Of a stretch of DNA of 64,000 nucleotides, positions 51,395-62,616 are shown in pieces. Each line of letters begins with the position of its first letter. Position 1 is the stretch's first letter. This DNA is from Bactericera cockerelli. Its lineage: Eukaryota; Arthropoda; Insecta; Hemiptera; Triozidae. The notes under the pieces were generated by a model. The model did not search any database and was not told the DNA's origin. It worked only from the letters and a program-made list of their open reading frames with translations. The position numbers and the translations under genes are program-made. Location: contig CM044958.1 in NCBI GenBank assembly GCA_024516035.1, positions 25,744,727-25,808,726 on the forward strand, given 5' to 3'.

Positions 51395-54189
51395 CCAAGT
51401 TACGGCCCGAGGAATTCTTCTATATTTATTTTGCCTAACCCTATTCTACACAATGAGGCATTGCGCGTCACAAGGAATGTATCTAACAAACATACCGACA
51501 GACAGACACAGAACCAAAGGTCCTCAGGAGGTCATGAAACATCCAGAAATATGAAAAAAATTAAATCGGATCAAAAAATATATTTTGTGTTCAAAAAAGA
51601 ACACAATACTTCCGATTTCTAATATTAGAAATTTTTTGGAAGTAAAATAAATGATTCATCTTTTTGAGCCATACCAACACACCAAGATGATAAAATCGGA
51701 ATCATGTGAAAATTGTTCACAGTCACCAGTCTTGAGCAGCTATTTCATTTCTAAAATTATGATGTTTTTTATCACAGAAAACAAACCTCTTAAACGTATT
51801 TTTTTAATGTTTAAATTAAATAAAGAAAATATCAAAAATCACGTATGAAAAATGAACGCTTACAACTGACAGTAACTAAAATTTAGCAAAAAGAATTCAT
51901 AGAACGGAAGGAGCAAAATTTAAGATTGTGGTTGTATTGGTCAAAATAATAGAAAAAACAGAAAGAAAATTGATTGCTTAAATATTTTCTGACGGCAATC
52001 AAGTTTCAATAAATTGGAACGTGCATGCAATACCCACGAGTAATTGGCAACTCAAGTCTCTTAACTGTCAAACCTGCCATTTCTTAATTGTTTGAAAAGT
52101 TCAAATTGAATGTCAAAATATTATGGATGAACACGATGTATAAAACGTACTGAGAACAGTTATGTACTTAAGAAGAGAGTAATTCACATAATAGAACTAA
52201 TATATACAGGGTGTTCCTGCAATTATAGCGAACCTCTTCACCACGTATGTATACTGGAGCTAGGACCACTTCAAGTTAATTGTTATGCATTTTCGGTATA
52301 AATTTGGCACTGCTTTATGTATCAGGGGCAGAGTTAGGGGGGGGGGGGTTCAAGAAATGAGCATGGCTAGAAAAAAATTGTGTGTAGTTTTCTGATATTT
52401 TGAAGTCAGTTTTTTTTTTTCAACAAAAAATTAAAATCAGTTTTTCTACAACAAAAAATGTTCGGACTGGGTTTTGACTAAAACAAAGGGTTCACTCTCT
52501 AAAATCACAAAATTGAGATTTAGGAAAATCTGAATATGGTATGTTAAATTTAACTTTGATCCTCACATTCCTTATCTTAAACACTGAGTAAAAACTTTTG
52601 TTTAAACCCAGCACAATCAATGTTTCAATGTCTCCCCATAACTCCGCAACCTGATCAGGAAGGAAATGCCAAATACGTGCAAATGAAGCATCATAATAAT
52701 GGTAGATGCCATGTAAAAATAGACTGCTAATTAAGGACACAATTCTTCCTCGTGATTGGTTCAAATTGTGTACTCTTGGCAACTATTCCCACTACGTCCT
52801 GGTCCACAGTGTTAGTTGTGTGATTTCATGTGAGACCAACCACCATCGCGCATCATGAGGACTTTTGCCTTCATTAATCTTGTTGAGGGTTTGTTCCTGT
52901 TAGTCTCCAAGTACGATGGTGGAACAAGATGGTCCTATTCCTCTGGTACCACAAGGGTACCACAGGAACAGGATGGTCCTATTCTTCTGGTACCACAAGG
53001 GTATCACAGTTATTAGTGGAGGTGCAGGCAGAATAAAGTGCACTGCATATTTAGGGTGACCATACGTCCCGCTTTCGGCGGGACGGTCCCGCTTTTACTT
53101 TCCTTATCTTATTATAAAGAAATATTTAATGATTACCTAACGAAGATCGAACATACTTCGTAAGCTAGTATTTTTTTCTTTTTTTTTCAATGTAGGTCTA
53201 AACACACAGAGCGCAATTTCGTCTATTAATTTTTGTAGTAGGTATTAACTTTTCACACCAGAAACTCCTACCTCCCCCCCCCCCCCCCCCCCCCCCCAAA
53301 AAAAATCTTGGCTTCAAAAAAATCTAAATCTCATCAACCTTCATGCTACTCATGCTTGGGTGTATTTTAGGTTGTATGATAAGGTAAGTTATGTATGGGC
53401 ATGTCTCTAAATGAATTGGAGCTTTAAACATCATTAAAAAACCTAATAAAACATCCTCCATATCCAATCCTAGACATACTATTTATTTATTTTTTGTCCT
53501 TTGCATTTTTTGTCATTTTTTATTGTCATTTACTTTTGTAACACCTGCTCTTGTGATTGCTAACAGTCAGGATTTCTTGGCTCTGTACTTGAGATGTTCA
53601 GAGTCCACTAATACCTCGTCAGGAATAATAAGTAATTAAGTAGCTGTTTTGATGTGAGCAACGACTAGTGGCGAAAAAACTGGCAAATGATTACAAAGAT
53701 ATGAAAGAAACGGTAAAGTCTTATACTTTTGCGCTATACCCACCAAAATTGTGATATAAAAACACAAAAAACACACATTTATTTACTGTCAAAGTTTTAT
53801 GACGCTGTACTATACAATTATTATTACGCTGTACTATACAAGTATACATATTCACAATAAACATTTGATTGATTGATATTACTATACGTAGCATAGTCTA
53901 TGTTCCATATTACCAATCTTTGAAAGATTGATTCTGTTTTAAACAAATACAACAGGATTTTTAATAAAAACAATATTATAGTATTTAGGTAAGTACAAAT
54001 TAATAGTTTTGTATTTTATTACATTCAAAATTATTCTTTCAGATAAAGATCTTTTAACAGTCATGAATTTTTATAAATCCTAAACACAACGATCTGATAT
54101 TATTTAAATACATAAATATTTTTTAAAGTCACCATAAATTTAAAAATTCATACTTTAAACAATATAATAAAAGATAATTTTTAACTTAC
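51395..54189. other. No gene; scattered repeats
   Basis: Holds a lone TE end TATACAGGGTGTTCCTGCAA at 52,205, a short duplication (CAAGATGGTCCTATTC, about 52,925-53,005), a C run at 53,274-53,297 and old repeats near 52,700. No supported ORF. Confidence 0.45.
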
Positions 54190-55250
54190 CTTTAATTTTG
54201 TGAAACTGTAGATTTTGAACTTGTAACGATTTTGATTTGTGCTGGAACTTTGAATTTGGAACTGGTGATTTGGATTTGTGCTGGAACTTTGAATTTGGAA
54301 CTGGCGATTTGGATTGATGCTGGAACTTATAATTTTGAACTGGTGATTTGGATTTGTACTGGAACTTTGAATTTTTAACTGATGATTTGGATTTGTGCTG
54401 GAACTTTGAATTTGGAACTGATGATTTGGATTTGTGCTGGAACTTTGAATTTGGAACTGGCGATTTGGATTGATGCTGGAACTTATAATTTTGAACTGGT
54501 GATTTGAATTTGTGCTGGAACTTTGAATTTGGAACGGATGATTTGGATTTGTGCTGGAACTTTGAATTTGGAACTGATGATTTGGATTGGTGCTGGAACT
54601 TTGAATTTGGAACTGATGATTTGGATTGATGCAGGAACTTTGAATTTGGAACTGATGATTTGGATTGGTGCTGGAACTTATAATTTTGAACTGGTGATTT
54701 GGATTTGTGCTGGAACTTTGAATTTGGAACTGGCAATTTGGATTGGTGCTGGAACTTATAATTTTGAACTGGTGATTTGGATTTGTGCTGGAACTTTGAA
54801 TTTGAACTGATGATTTGGATTGGTGCTGGAACTTTAAATTTGGAACTGGTGATTTGGATTTGTGCTGGAACTTATAATTTTGAACTGGTGATTTGGATTT
54901 GTGCTGGAACTTTGAATTTGGAACTGGCGATTTGGATTGATGCTGGAACTTATAATTTTGAACTGGTGATTTGGATTTGTGCTGGAACTTTGAATTTGGA
55001 ACTGGCGATTTGGATTGATGCTGGAACTTATAATTTTGAACTGGTGATTTGGATTTGTGCTGGAACTTTGAATTTGGAACTGGTGATTTGGATTTGTGCT
55101 GGAACTTTGAATTTGGAACTGGCGATTTGGATTTGTGCTGGAACTTTGAATTTGGAACTGGCGATTTGGATTTGTGCTGGAACTTATAATTTTGAACTGG
55201 TGATTTGGATTTGTGCTGGAACTTGGAATTTGGAACGCTTTGTATGATAC
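54190..55250 (-). CDS. 39-bp minisatellite with exon-like borders, encoding a repetitive peptide; frame broken
   Basis: About 26 tandem copies of a 39-bp unit. On the minus strand the block has an acceptor-like CCTCATTTTCCAG before 55,250 and a strong donor AAAG|GTAAGT at 54,189. One minus frame gives a 13-residue repeat SKFQHKSKSPVPN; a second frame, SSSTNPNHQFQIQ, is also open over long stretches. A single-base deletion near 54,797 shifts the frame. A small candidate exon at 56,144-56,194 lies upstream. It could be an exon of a fast-evolving host gene, or a minisatellite that happens to lack stops because 39 is divisible by 3. I do not recognise the protein. Confidence 0.4.
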
Positions 55251-56143
55251 CTGGAAAATGAGGAGGAATCTAAAATAGAATTAATATATGTCACTTCAGT
55301 TAATGTTGGTATTTCAGTTACAAAACCTTGAATAGTTTAATTTAATTGGATACTATTGGATGTTTCCCAAGAGTACATAATCTGAGTTTTTAAATTTTTT
55401 AAAAATATGGTGACTTTTAAAGTTATTTTGTTGACACATTGGAAGGTTTGTATTAGCTCATCAGATCGTTGTTATTAGGATTCTAGGTAACTATATTTTT
55501 ATTTTTTGTACTTTTCCCTTTGTTTATTATGGTCCTAAATTTTTGTTTTTAAATTTGACATTTCTTCCATGGAATCAGTGGCGGTTGTATTGCCTTTCTT
55601 TGCTATTCTTTCAACCGCTAGTAATTTCATCCACATCATTTCTTCATTTTTCTTTCAAATGCTTATACTCGTAATTTCATCTATAACAACTGAAAAACAA
55701 AGGATGACATTAATTAGTTATACAACACCAATAAACAGTCTACTTTGCCTCAGATATAACCCCATAGTTGCTAATGAGCAGATTAAATCAATCAACTTTA
55801 GACACAATCAAATGGCTAATGGCTGTGCTTAATCAGGCTGTATCTACTCAACCAATAGTCTGTTAAAGATATCATGTAGAGTGGTCTACTTATAAATCCA
55901 TTTTTGTTTTTTGTTTGCTTTTGTTTTCTTTTCCAAGCAAAAGTTTTTTCTGATGTTTAGTGGCAAAAGTAATGAATACACATTTCGAATCCCCTGTCAT
56001 GTTTTTCTCTTATGTTAGAAAGAGAAAACTCTTATTAACAGTAGGTATTGCCATGTACAAAAAAAAGGTTCATGACAATAATTAAGAAACCTCATGTTTT
56101 AATTGCTAGGTTACGTATGTGAGAATGAATGAACTAGACTTAC
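55251..56143. other. No gene seen
   Basis: Possible intron between the minisatellite block and the small exon-like segment; otherwise AT-rich without features. Confidence 0.35.
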
Positions 56144-56194
56144 CTTGACTGAGGACTTCTTCCTCTTGCCTCTTTCTTGATAACGGTTATAGTT
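56144..56194 (-). CDS. Candidate 51-bp exon upstream of the minisatellite block
   Basis: Flanked by acceptor ATCTATATCAG and donor TCAAG|GTAAGT on the minus strand; one open frame reads NYNRYQERGKRKKSSVK. It can join the 54,190-55,250 block in phase 0. It is too short to stand alone. Confidence 0.3.
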
Positions 56195-56382
56195 CTGATA
56201 TAGATTAATTCTTATCTTGTAACTTGAAGTTTCATTTTTTTTCTTCTTCTTATGAATTTTATTATTTCAAGTTTAATGGAGTACATAGATGTTAGGTTTA
56301 AAAAGAATTAGATACAAAAGGAAAAAAGAAAATTAGAATTGGAAGGTTACATAACGAGCGATATTGATTAAAAAATAAATAT

Positions 56383-56784
56383 TGTCATAGGGACAGTAAC
56401 ACTGCCATCCGCGAATAACATCAGTGTAAGAAATTCCATAGGCTTCAGATAAAGACTATGGAAGATAACAGTGACACCTTGCCAAAACATGACACATGAA
56501 CCACTTAATCTGAAGATAACTCATATGATCTGATAATACAATAATCAGATCATAGGAGCAAGTCTATCAAGGAATGTGGAATGTACCATCGATAAACACT
56601 CGTATATAAACCTAAGAAAAGAGGGACAAGTCAGTTAGTACTCCCGAGTCACACCATCGCTCTCAGGAGTCTCGCTCATCGATCTCTAGTGAACACCTCT
56701 TGACGTCAGCCCGCCCCTGGTCGCCCTCTCTCACAAGTTCAGTCGAAACAAAGCCTATTGCGTCTATCCATTATTCCGATTACA
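56383..56784 (+). repeat. 5' LTR with TATA box and initiator
   Basis: Begins TGTCATAGGG and ends CCGATTACA. TATATAAA at 56,603-56,610 is followed 28 bp later by TCAGTTAGT, matching an arthropod initiator at the expected spacing, so transcription probably starts near 56,632. Confidence 0.93.
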
Positions 56785-56809
56785 GAACCCAGAATCCTTC
56801 ATCTATTAG

Positions 56810-56931
56810 GTAAGTACACGTTAGTTTTCATAGTGATTTTATAGACAAACCAGATTTTTGTTGACATAACGTTGTGACCCCTGCCTATAGACTAGAAGAC
56901 TGAATTTGTTGACCTTTCGTTTTATTAACAG
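56810..56931 (+). other. Candidate leader intron of the LTR retrotransposon
   Basis: TTAG|GTAAGT lies 25 bp after the 5' LTR; CGTTTTATTAACAG ends ten bases before the gag ATG. Removing the 122 bp would place the gag start near the 5' LTR leader. Inference from splice consensus only. Confidence 0.45.
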
Positions 56932-56940
56932 TAATTTAAA

Positions 56941-58413
56941 ATGGCTAAACTAATTTTCGATATTTATACACTAACCATGGAAGAGGTACAATACGAGCTA
57001 GCTTTAAGAGGGGAAACCCTAAAAGGCACAGAAAAACTCGACGACCTTCGTCGAATGCTCAGTAAAAATAAAAACAAAGAGGTCGCCCAGTTGGCCCCAG
57101 AACAACTACCAAATTTGGAGGCGGAGTTAGAAAGAATAGAAAGGGGACTAGATAATTTGAATACACTCTTTGAAGGACTCGCTGACGGATCAACAAATTA
57201 CAGACAAATCGAGACGAGATACTTACATTACAAATCTCGAATAAGTAAATTTCCGGAATGTTCGCAAGAACAGAAGATATTGCTTAAATCACTTTCAGAC
57301 AGATTCAAAGAACTTTTACAAAAATACATAAGCTACCGAGAAACCCTAAATACAAAAAGTTTTTTAAACATAACATCTACTCCCACATCAACGACCACCA
57401 CTGCACAGTCATCAAACACAGCACCACTAGTGAGCCTGGATAACACTCGCCACCTAACAGAACAGAGTACGTCATGTTCAGGTCCAGCAAGTATAACATG
57501 CCCAGTAACACAAAACGTAGTACACCAAGACCCAATTTTAAAACCGAAAACTCCCACGTTAAAACCAATTACATTTTCAGCTAAATTCGGTGAAAATATT
57601 AGCGATTTTCTTGAAAAATACAGGTTAGCGTGTCAAGTAAACGGGTGGGTTGGAAACATTAGAAAAACAGTTCTTCCATGTTACCTCGAGGGACCTGCGT
57701 CGGACTGGTACAATTATAACATTAAAGAACACCATACTTGGGAAGACGTAGTAACATTGATCAAAACAGCTTTCGAAGAAGATATAGAAAAACGGATTTT
57801 ATTAATAAAACTTAAAAGTAGGAAATTCAAAACAGACGATGAACCAACAATGGCATATATCCAGGACATTTTAACCTTATGTTCAAAAATAGATCCGCTT
57901 ATGCCGTCCGATAGAATTAAAGAATTTCTACTGGATGGCTTACCCCTAGATATGCTGAAAACAGTCATGTTAAGAGGTGACGACACTTTAGTTCAAGTGA
58001 TAGACAATATCAAGAAAATAAACGGGGTAAACCGAATGGTCGACATTCGAAATACAGAGGTAGAACTTAATCAATGTAACTTCATAAATCATAATAAACA
58101 AAATAACTATGACAAAAACCGACAGGACGAAATCCTAGAGAGACTTAGAAATTTAGAATCGAATTATTCACAGAAACGCCCATTTCAACCCAGGTACAGG
58201 GATAATGGTCGAACTGGAGACGGTCGACCCACGTGTTTTAACTGTCATAAAATAGGACACTTAGCAAGATTTTGTAGAACTAGAAAAAACTTTGGTCAAA
58301 CAACAAAACGTTCGGGAAACGGGGTCGTGGCTCATCAAGGAGGGGTAAACGAGCCACGAAGTACCTTAAATCCCCCAGCTACAGCCTGGTCGGACCAAAA
58401 CCAACAGGCCTAA
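56941..58413 (+). CDS. gag of the downstream LTR retrotransposon
   Basis: 490 codons from ATG at 56,941. N-terminal helical region (ELALRGETLKGTEKLDDLRR), a Thr/Ser-rich linker (about 140-190), capsid domain with FGENISDFLEKYRLACQVNG and CYLEGPASDWYN, then one CCHC knuckle CFNCHKIGHLARFC near residue 433-446 and a basic tail. It assembles the particle and packages RNA (family knowledge). The pol frame opens at 58,284, 130 nt before the gag stop, right at the heptamer A AAA AAC. Confidence 0.9.
   Translation: MAKLIFDIYTLTMEEVQYELALRGETLKGTEKLDDLRRMLSKNKNKEVAQLAPEQLPNLEAELERIERGLDNLNTLFEGLADGSTNYRQIETRYLHYKSRISKFPECSQEQKILLKSLSDRFKELLQKYISYRETLNTKSFLNITSTPTSTTTTAQSSNTAPLVSLDNTRHLTEQSTSCSGPASITCPVTQNVVHQDPILKPKTPTLKPITFSAKFGENISDFLEKYRLACQVNGWVGNIRKTVLPCYLEGPASDWYNYNIKEHHTWEDVVTLIKTAFEEDIEKRILLIKLKSRKFKTDDEPTMAYIQDILTLCSKIDPLMPSDRIKEFLLDGLPLDMLKTVMLRGDDTLVQVIDNIKKINGVNRMVDIRNTEVELNQCNFINHNKQNNYDKNRQDEILERLRNLESNYSQKRPFQPRYRDNGRTGDGRPTCFNCHKIGHLARFCRTRKNFGQTTKRSGNGVVAHQGGVNEPRSTLNPPATAWSDQNQQA
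58284..58290 (+). promoter_or_regulatory. Gag-pol -1 frameshift heptamer A AAA AAC
   Basis: In gag phase the bases read A AAA AAC. The -1 frame has a TAG at 58,281-58,283, immediately before, so the overlap begins exactly here. An 8-bp perfect stem CGTGGCTC/GAGCCACG (58,326-58,333 with 58,351-58,358) lies 35 nt downstream. Confidence 0.8.
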
Positions 58414-61400
58414 CTACCATTAAAATATTCGAAGGCGACAACACTCACAGGGCTATTCTAGACTCTGGGAGTGCAATTTCAATTATCGATCAAAGTTTGG
58501 TTAACCCCAAAAATGTCCGAAACTGTAATATAAGGAAAGTCATTGCAGCAAACAACGAAAAAATGACCGTGTCAGGTATCGCGAGATTAAAGTTTTTCAT
58601 TGATAAAAATTCAGACTATCTTATTCAAGATTTCTACGTAATCAGAAATTTCACACCTTGCATTGTCCTTGGCACAGACTTTCTAGTAAAATACAAAGTC
58701 AGCATTATTTATCATAACAATAAAATAGTATACACTCAGGATTATCGCAAGGTTACCGCCGATATCTATACTCAGAACAATAGGATATACAGTAATACTT
58801 TGTTAGTATCATCTGAACTAGACCATAATACAAGTGTAAACAATAAGGTGAATAGCACAATCAAGTTCAACATAGCAGATAACCTTAATAAGACACAAAG
58901 ATTACAACTTAAGAAATTATTAACCGAGTATGTAGATATTTTTTCCGCAGAACATGAAATTCCAGCGGGGAACGCCAGAGTACCCCCGGCCAGAATTTTA
59001 CTCGAGGACGACATACCAGTGGCGCGTCCTCCATATAGAACAGCACATAAAGAAAGGGAATTAATCGAGAGCCATGTCAACAAAATGTTAACAGCTGGAG
59101 TCATAAGAGAATCTCAATCCCCATATTCAGCACCCGTAGTATTGGTTAAAAAGTCTAACAAGGATCCCAGATTTTGCGTTGATTACAGATTGCTGAACAA
59201 AAAGGTAACCGACTACAAATTTCCGATGCCGAGAACAGACGACTTCTTAAACCACCTGAATGGAGCTAAATTTTTCACGTGTTTAGATTTGAAAAATTGT
59301 TTCTGGCAAATTCCATTAGCAGAGGAAGACAAACATAAGACAGCTTTTGCCACCAGTAACGCGCTGCACGAATATAACGTACTCCCTTTCGGCCTGAAAT
59401 CTAGCCCTAGTATATGTCAAAAGGCGATGTACGACGCAGTCAAAGGACTCTTATGGAACACCGTGTTAGTGTACGTAGACGACTGGCTAGTGGCAGATTC
59501 AGATTTTGAATCTCACCTAATTAGCCTAAGAAAAGTGTTTCAGAGATTAAGAGAGGTAAATCTAAAAGTTAAACCAGAAAAATGTATGTTCGGAAAGAAC
59601 TTAATCAAAGTATTGGGACATATGGTCTCAGCAGAAGGCATAGCTCCCGACGAAGAAAAGCTAAGAAGCGTTAAGCTCTTCCCCAGACCAAAAACAGTCA
59701 AACAAGTTCGAAGTTGGTTAGGACTATCTAATTATTACCGAATGTTTATTCCACAGTACGCACAACTAACCAAAAACCTACAGGAACTCACGAAGAAGAA
59801 TGCTAAGTTCCAGTGGAAAACGGAGCACGAAAAAGAATTCCAACTCATAAAGGAAAAGCTCCTCACAGCACCAGTTCTACGCCACTTCAATCCTGCCCTG
59901 GAAACAGAATTGGTCATCGACGCATCAGACTATGGTGTTGGAGCTATTATTCAACAAAGAGGCCCCAACGACAAGGCAGGCACAGGGAACGTCGTGGCAT
60001 ATGCATCACGGAATTTAAGGGGAGCAGAACTGAAATATTTCACAACAGAGAAAGAAATGCTCGCACTAGTTTTCGGAACCACAGTATTCAGAAATTACCT
60101 GTGGGGAACCAAGTTCACAGTAATCACGGACCATGCCAGTCTACGGTATTGGAACAATATCAAGAACCCATCATCAAGACTCATGAGATTCGTACTTAGA
60201 TTAAGCGAATTTGACTTCGACGTAGTGCACAAGGCAGGAAAGCTGAACACGGCAGCGGATGCCCTAAGCAGAACACCAACAGACAGCCTGTTGTACAACA
60301 TAGAAGAGGAGGAAATTCCATGTTTTAACATCAGATTAGAAAATATGGATAACCTGCAGATGCAAGACCCAGAACTAGCAGAAATTATAAAAGCCTTTAA
60401 TAATCCAGAAGCAAAAAGAAACATCAGAAGAAAGGTCAGAAGGTACATCCTAGAAAAAGGCATTCTATATAAAAATATAAACCATAACGGTCAAAGTTAC
60501 AAAGTGACAGTAATACCGCGCAACCTTAGACCCGAAATTCTGAATAGCGTCCACGACTCCCCACTCACAGGAGCACACCTAGGAAGAGATAAATGCATGC
60601 TGAAATTAAAAACACGTTATTTCTGGGAAAACATGTATAACGACATAGAAGAATACGTCAGGTCATGTCCCGACTGTCAGCATATGAAACGAGGATCAAG
60701 CAAACACCCCAATGGTCTCTTGCAGCCCATCAAAGCCCCAAGTCAACCATTCGAACACATATGCATAGACATAGTCGGACCATTCGTAAGAGCCTTCGAC
60801 AAAAGTAAGTACATAATCACATGTGTAGATTTCGCGACCAGATACGCAGAAGCAAAGGCTGTACAAGCCGCCACAGCCGAAGAAGTAGCCACCTTTTTAT
60901 ACGAAATAATAACAAGACACGGAGCATTCAAGAAATTAAGCTGCGACAGAGGAAGTCAATTCCGATCGAAAGTTATCTCCAATCTAATGGAACAGATAGG
61001 CGCATTTCAATCATTTTCTACAGCCTATCACCCAGCTTCACAAGGCGTAGTGGAAAGATTCCACGCAAGCCTAACCAACATGCTCGCAGCCTACACTTCC
61101 AGCGATCAGAAGGACGGGAACCAGAGCTTACCATCAGTTTTGTTCGCGTACAACACCAGCACGAACAAAAGCACGAAATACTCACCCTTCGAACTAGTGT
61201 ACGGACGACAGGCCACACTTCCCTTAGACGTAGCACTGTCCAACACTGACCCAGAAACACAAGATAAAAGAATCACTAAGATAAAAGAATGGCGAGAAAA
61301 AGCCGCGAGTAATCTAGAATCAGCACAAAAAACGATTAAACAATATTTCGACAAGAAAAGATCCGACACCAAGTTCAAAGTACATGACAAGGTTATGTTG

Positions 61401-61592
61401 TACAACCCGGCAAGAAAAGTAGGCCGAACGGACAAGTTAGACCCGAAATACTACGGGCCACTGACAATCACAAGAGTGGTATCAGATGTGAACTACGAAG
61501 TTGAAGGCAAACTTAGTAGTAAGAAAAACTTTAAAGATGTAGTTCACATAGAAAGATTAAAGCCATTCTACGAAGACAACTCTAGAGAATAA
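58284..61592 (+). CDS. pol of the downstream LTR retrotransposon
   Basis: Translated as gag-pol by -1 shift; no ATG is needed. Protease AILDSGSAISIID (catalytic Asp at 58,461). RT: SPYSAPVVLVKKSNKDPRFC, LPFGLKSSPSICQ, VYVDDWLVA with YVDD at 59,472-59,483. RNase H: ELVIDASDYGVGAII to TAADALSRTP. Integrase: zinc finger from GAHLGRDK to CPDCQHMK, catalytic Asp in CIDIVGPF (60,768), Asp in SCDRGSQF (60,945), Glu in GVVERFH (61,053). Ends LKPFYEDNSRE. All catalytic residues are present and no stop occurs, so the copy may be active. A donor-like AACG|GTAAGT follows the stop directly. Confidence 0.93.
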   Translation, partial: KKLWSNNKTFGKRGRGSSRRGKRATKYLKSPSYSLVGPKPTGLTTIKIFEGDNTHRAILDSGSAISIIDQSLVNPKNVRNCNIRKVIAANNEKMTVSGIARLKFFIDKNSDYLIQDFYVIRNFTPCIVLGTDFLVKYKVSIIYHNNKIVYTQDYRKVTADIYTQNNRIYSNTLLVSSELDHNTSVNNKVNSTIKFNIADNLNKTQRLQLKKLLTEYVDIFSAEHEIPAGNARVPPARILLEDDIPVARPPYRTAHKERELIESHVNKMLTAGVIRESQSPYSAPVVLVKKSNKDPRFCVDYRLLNKKVTDYKFPMPRTDDFLNHLNGAKFFTCLDLKNCFWQIPLAEEDKHKTAFATSNALHEYNVLPFGLKSSPSICQKAMYDAVKGLLWNTVLVYVDDWLVADSDFESHLISLRKVFQRLREVNLKVKPEKCMFGKNLIKVLGHMVSAEGIAPDEEKLRSVKLFPRPKTVKQVRSWLGLSNYYRMFIPQYAQLTKNLQELTKKNAKFQWKTEHEKEFQLIKEKLLTAPVLRHFNPALETELVIDASDYGVGAIIQQRGPNDKAGTGNVVAYASRNLRGAELKYFTTEKEMLALVFGTTVFRNYLWGTKFTVITDHASLRYWNNIKNPSSRLMRFVLRLSEFDFDVVHKAGKLNTAADALSRTPTDSLLYNIEEEEIPCFNIRLENMDNLQMQDPELAEIIKAFNNPEAKRNIRRKVRRYILEKGILYKNINHNGQSYKVTVIPRNLRPEILNSVHDSPLTGAHLGRDKCMLKLKTRYFWENMYNDIEEYVRSCPDCQHMKRGSSKHPNGLLQPIKAPSQPFEHICIDIVGPFVRAFDKSKYIITCVDFATRYAEAKAVQAATAEEVATFLYEIITRHGAFKKLSCDRGSQFRSKVISNLMEQIGAFQSFSTAYHPASQGVVERFHASLTNMLAAYTSSDQKDGNQSLPSVLFAYNTSTNKSTKYSPFELVYGRQATLPLDVALSNTDPETQDKRITKIKEWREKAASNLESAQKTIKQYFDKKRSDTKFKVHDKVMLYNPARKVGRTDKLDPKYYGPLTITRVVSDVNYEVEGKLSSKKNFKDVVHIERLKPFYEDNSRE

Positions 61593-61594
61593 CG

Positions 61595-62029
61595 GTAAGT
61601 ATATATACAGGTTCATAATCGGGGTTGGTCCCCGATACCGGGCTAACAGCCCTGGCGCCCGAAACAACAAACAAACACTGGGAACCCTAACCCATACCTT
61701 AGGCTCATGGGATATAGATCTGAACTTTTCTTGTCCGAAAGAAACTCTAAAACTGGTCAACGTTTGAACGCAGTAACGACTTCCCCCATTTTAAACCTTC
61801 CTTCAGACACCCTTCCAAAAGTATGAATGTATCCTTATTAACTAGAATGAATGGTTTCAGTAAATTCTCCAGTGCTTCCCAGGGCCCGGGAACACAAGGT
61901 ATGCATGTGACAGAACGAATGTGTGAATACGAATGAACGAAAGGATTGAATGCATGGACCAGCGAATAAAGTAAATCGCGAGACAAGAAGAGCTTTTACA
62001 AAAAAGATAATTGTCAGACAATCCCTAAG

Positions 62030-62070
<41 letters not shown>

Positions 62071-62616
62071 GTATTAAGAAGTATCTAATTTAAATCAGGT
62101 ACAGTGAGATAGTAAAAATATATTTATGTAACCTTGAATATTATACTTGAATCTTATGTTATACGTTATCTAAACCCGAATGTTATATTATAGATAGAGT
62201 TTGCAGTACATAGTACGTAATTGATACAATTTTTAAAATACCGTATAGCTAATAATGTTTTTCAATACCTTATTTATAAAAATTATGGATATATATATAC
62301 CAGGTAAACACTAATTAAGATTTATAATATTATGCACCACAGCTAAGATTTATAATATTTATAATAATTAAGATTTATAATATCTAAGATTTACAATATA
62401 TTATGCACCACAGTTAAGATTTATATTATTTATAATAGTTTATAATAGTTAAGATCTATAATACCTAAGATTTACAATATATTATGCACCACAAAAGATA
62501 TCTATAAAATAATACATTGTTCACAATTTATAATATGCCTATACTGCTTATATTTAGTTGAGTAAAACAATATAATTTTTGTTCTCATGTTATCTTCATA
62601 ATTGTTGATTATACAG
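61595..62616 (+). other. Post-pol region: possible intron with A run and AT-rich tandem repeats
   Basis: Bounded by AACG|GTAAGT at 61,595 and TTGTTGATTATACAG ending at 62,616. It contains an A run of about 40 (62,030-62,069) and TAAGATTTATAATAT repeats with GCACCACA at about 62,334, 62,406 and 62,487. No env-like frame is seen. Splicing is inferred from consensus only. Confidence 0.4.

Noticed and set aside
54523..55247. Plus-strand repetitive proteins (IWICAGTLNLEL repeats)
   Set aside because: Any 39-bp tandem array without stops gives long repetitive ORFs; the plus strand has no splice-like borders, unlike the minus strand.
54190..55250. CRISPR array
   Set aside because: Units are contiguous with no unique spacers, and the genome is eukaryotic.
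57333..57568. Minus-strand ORFs antisense to gag
   Set aside because: Shadows of the gag gene; no motifs or start context.
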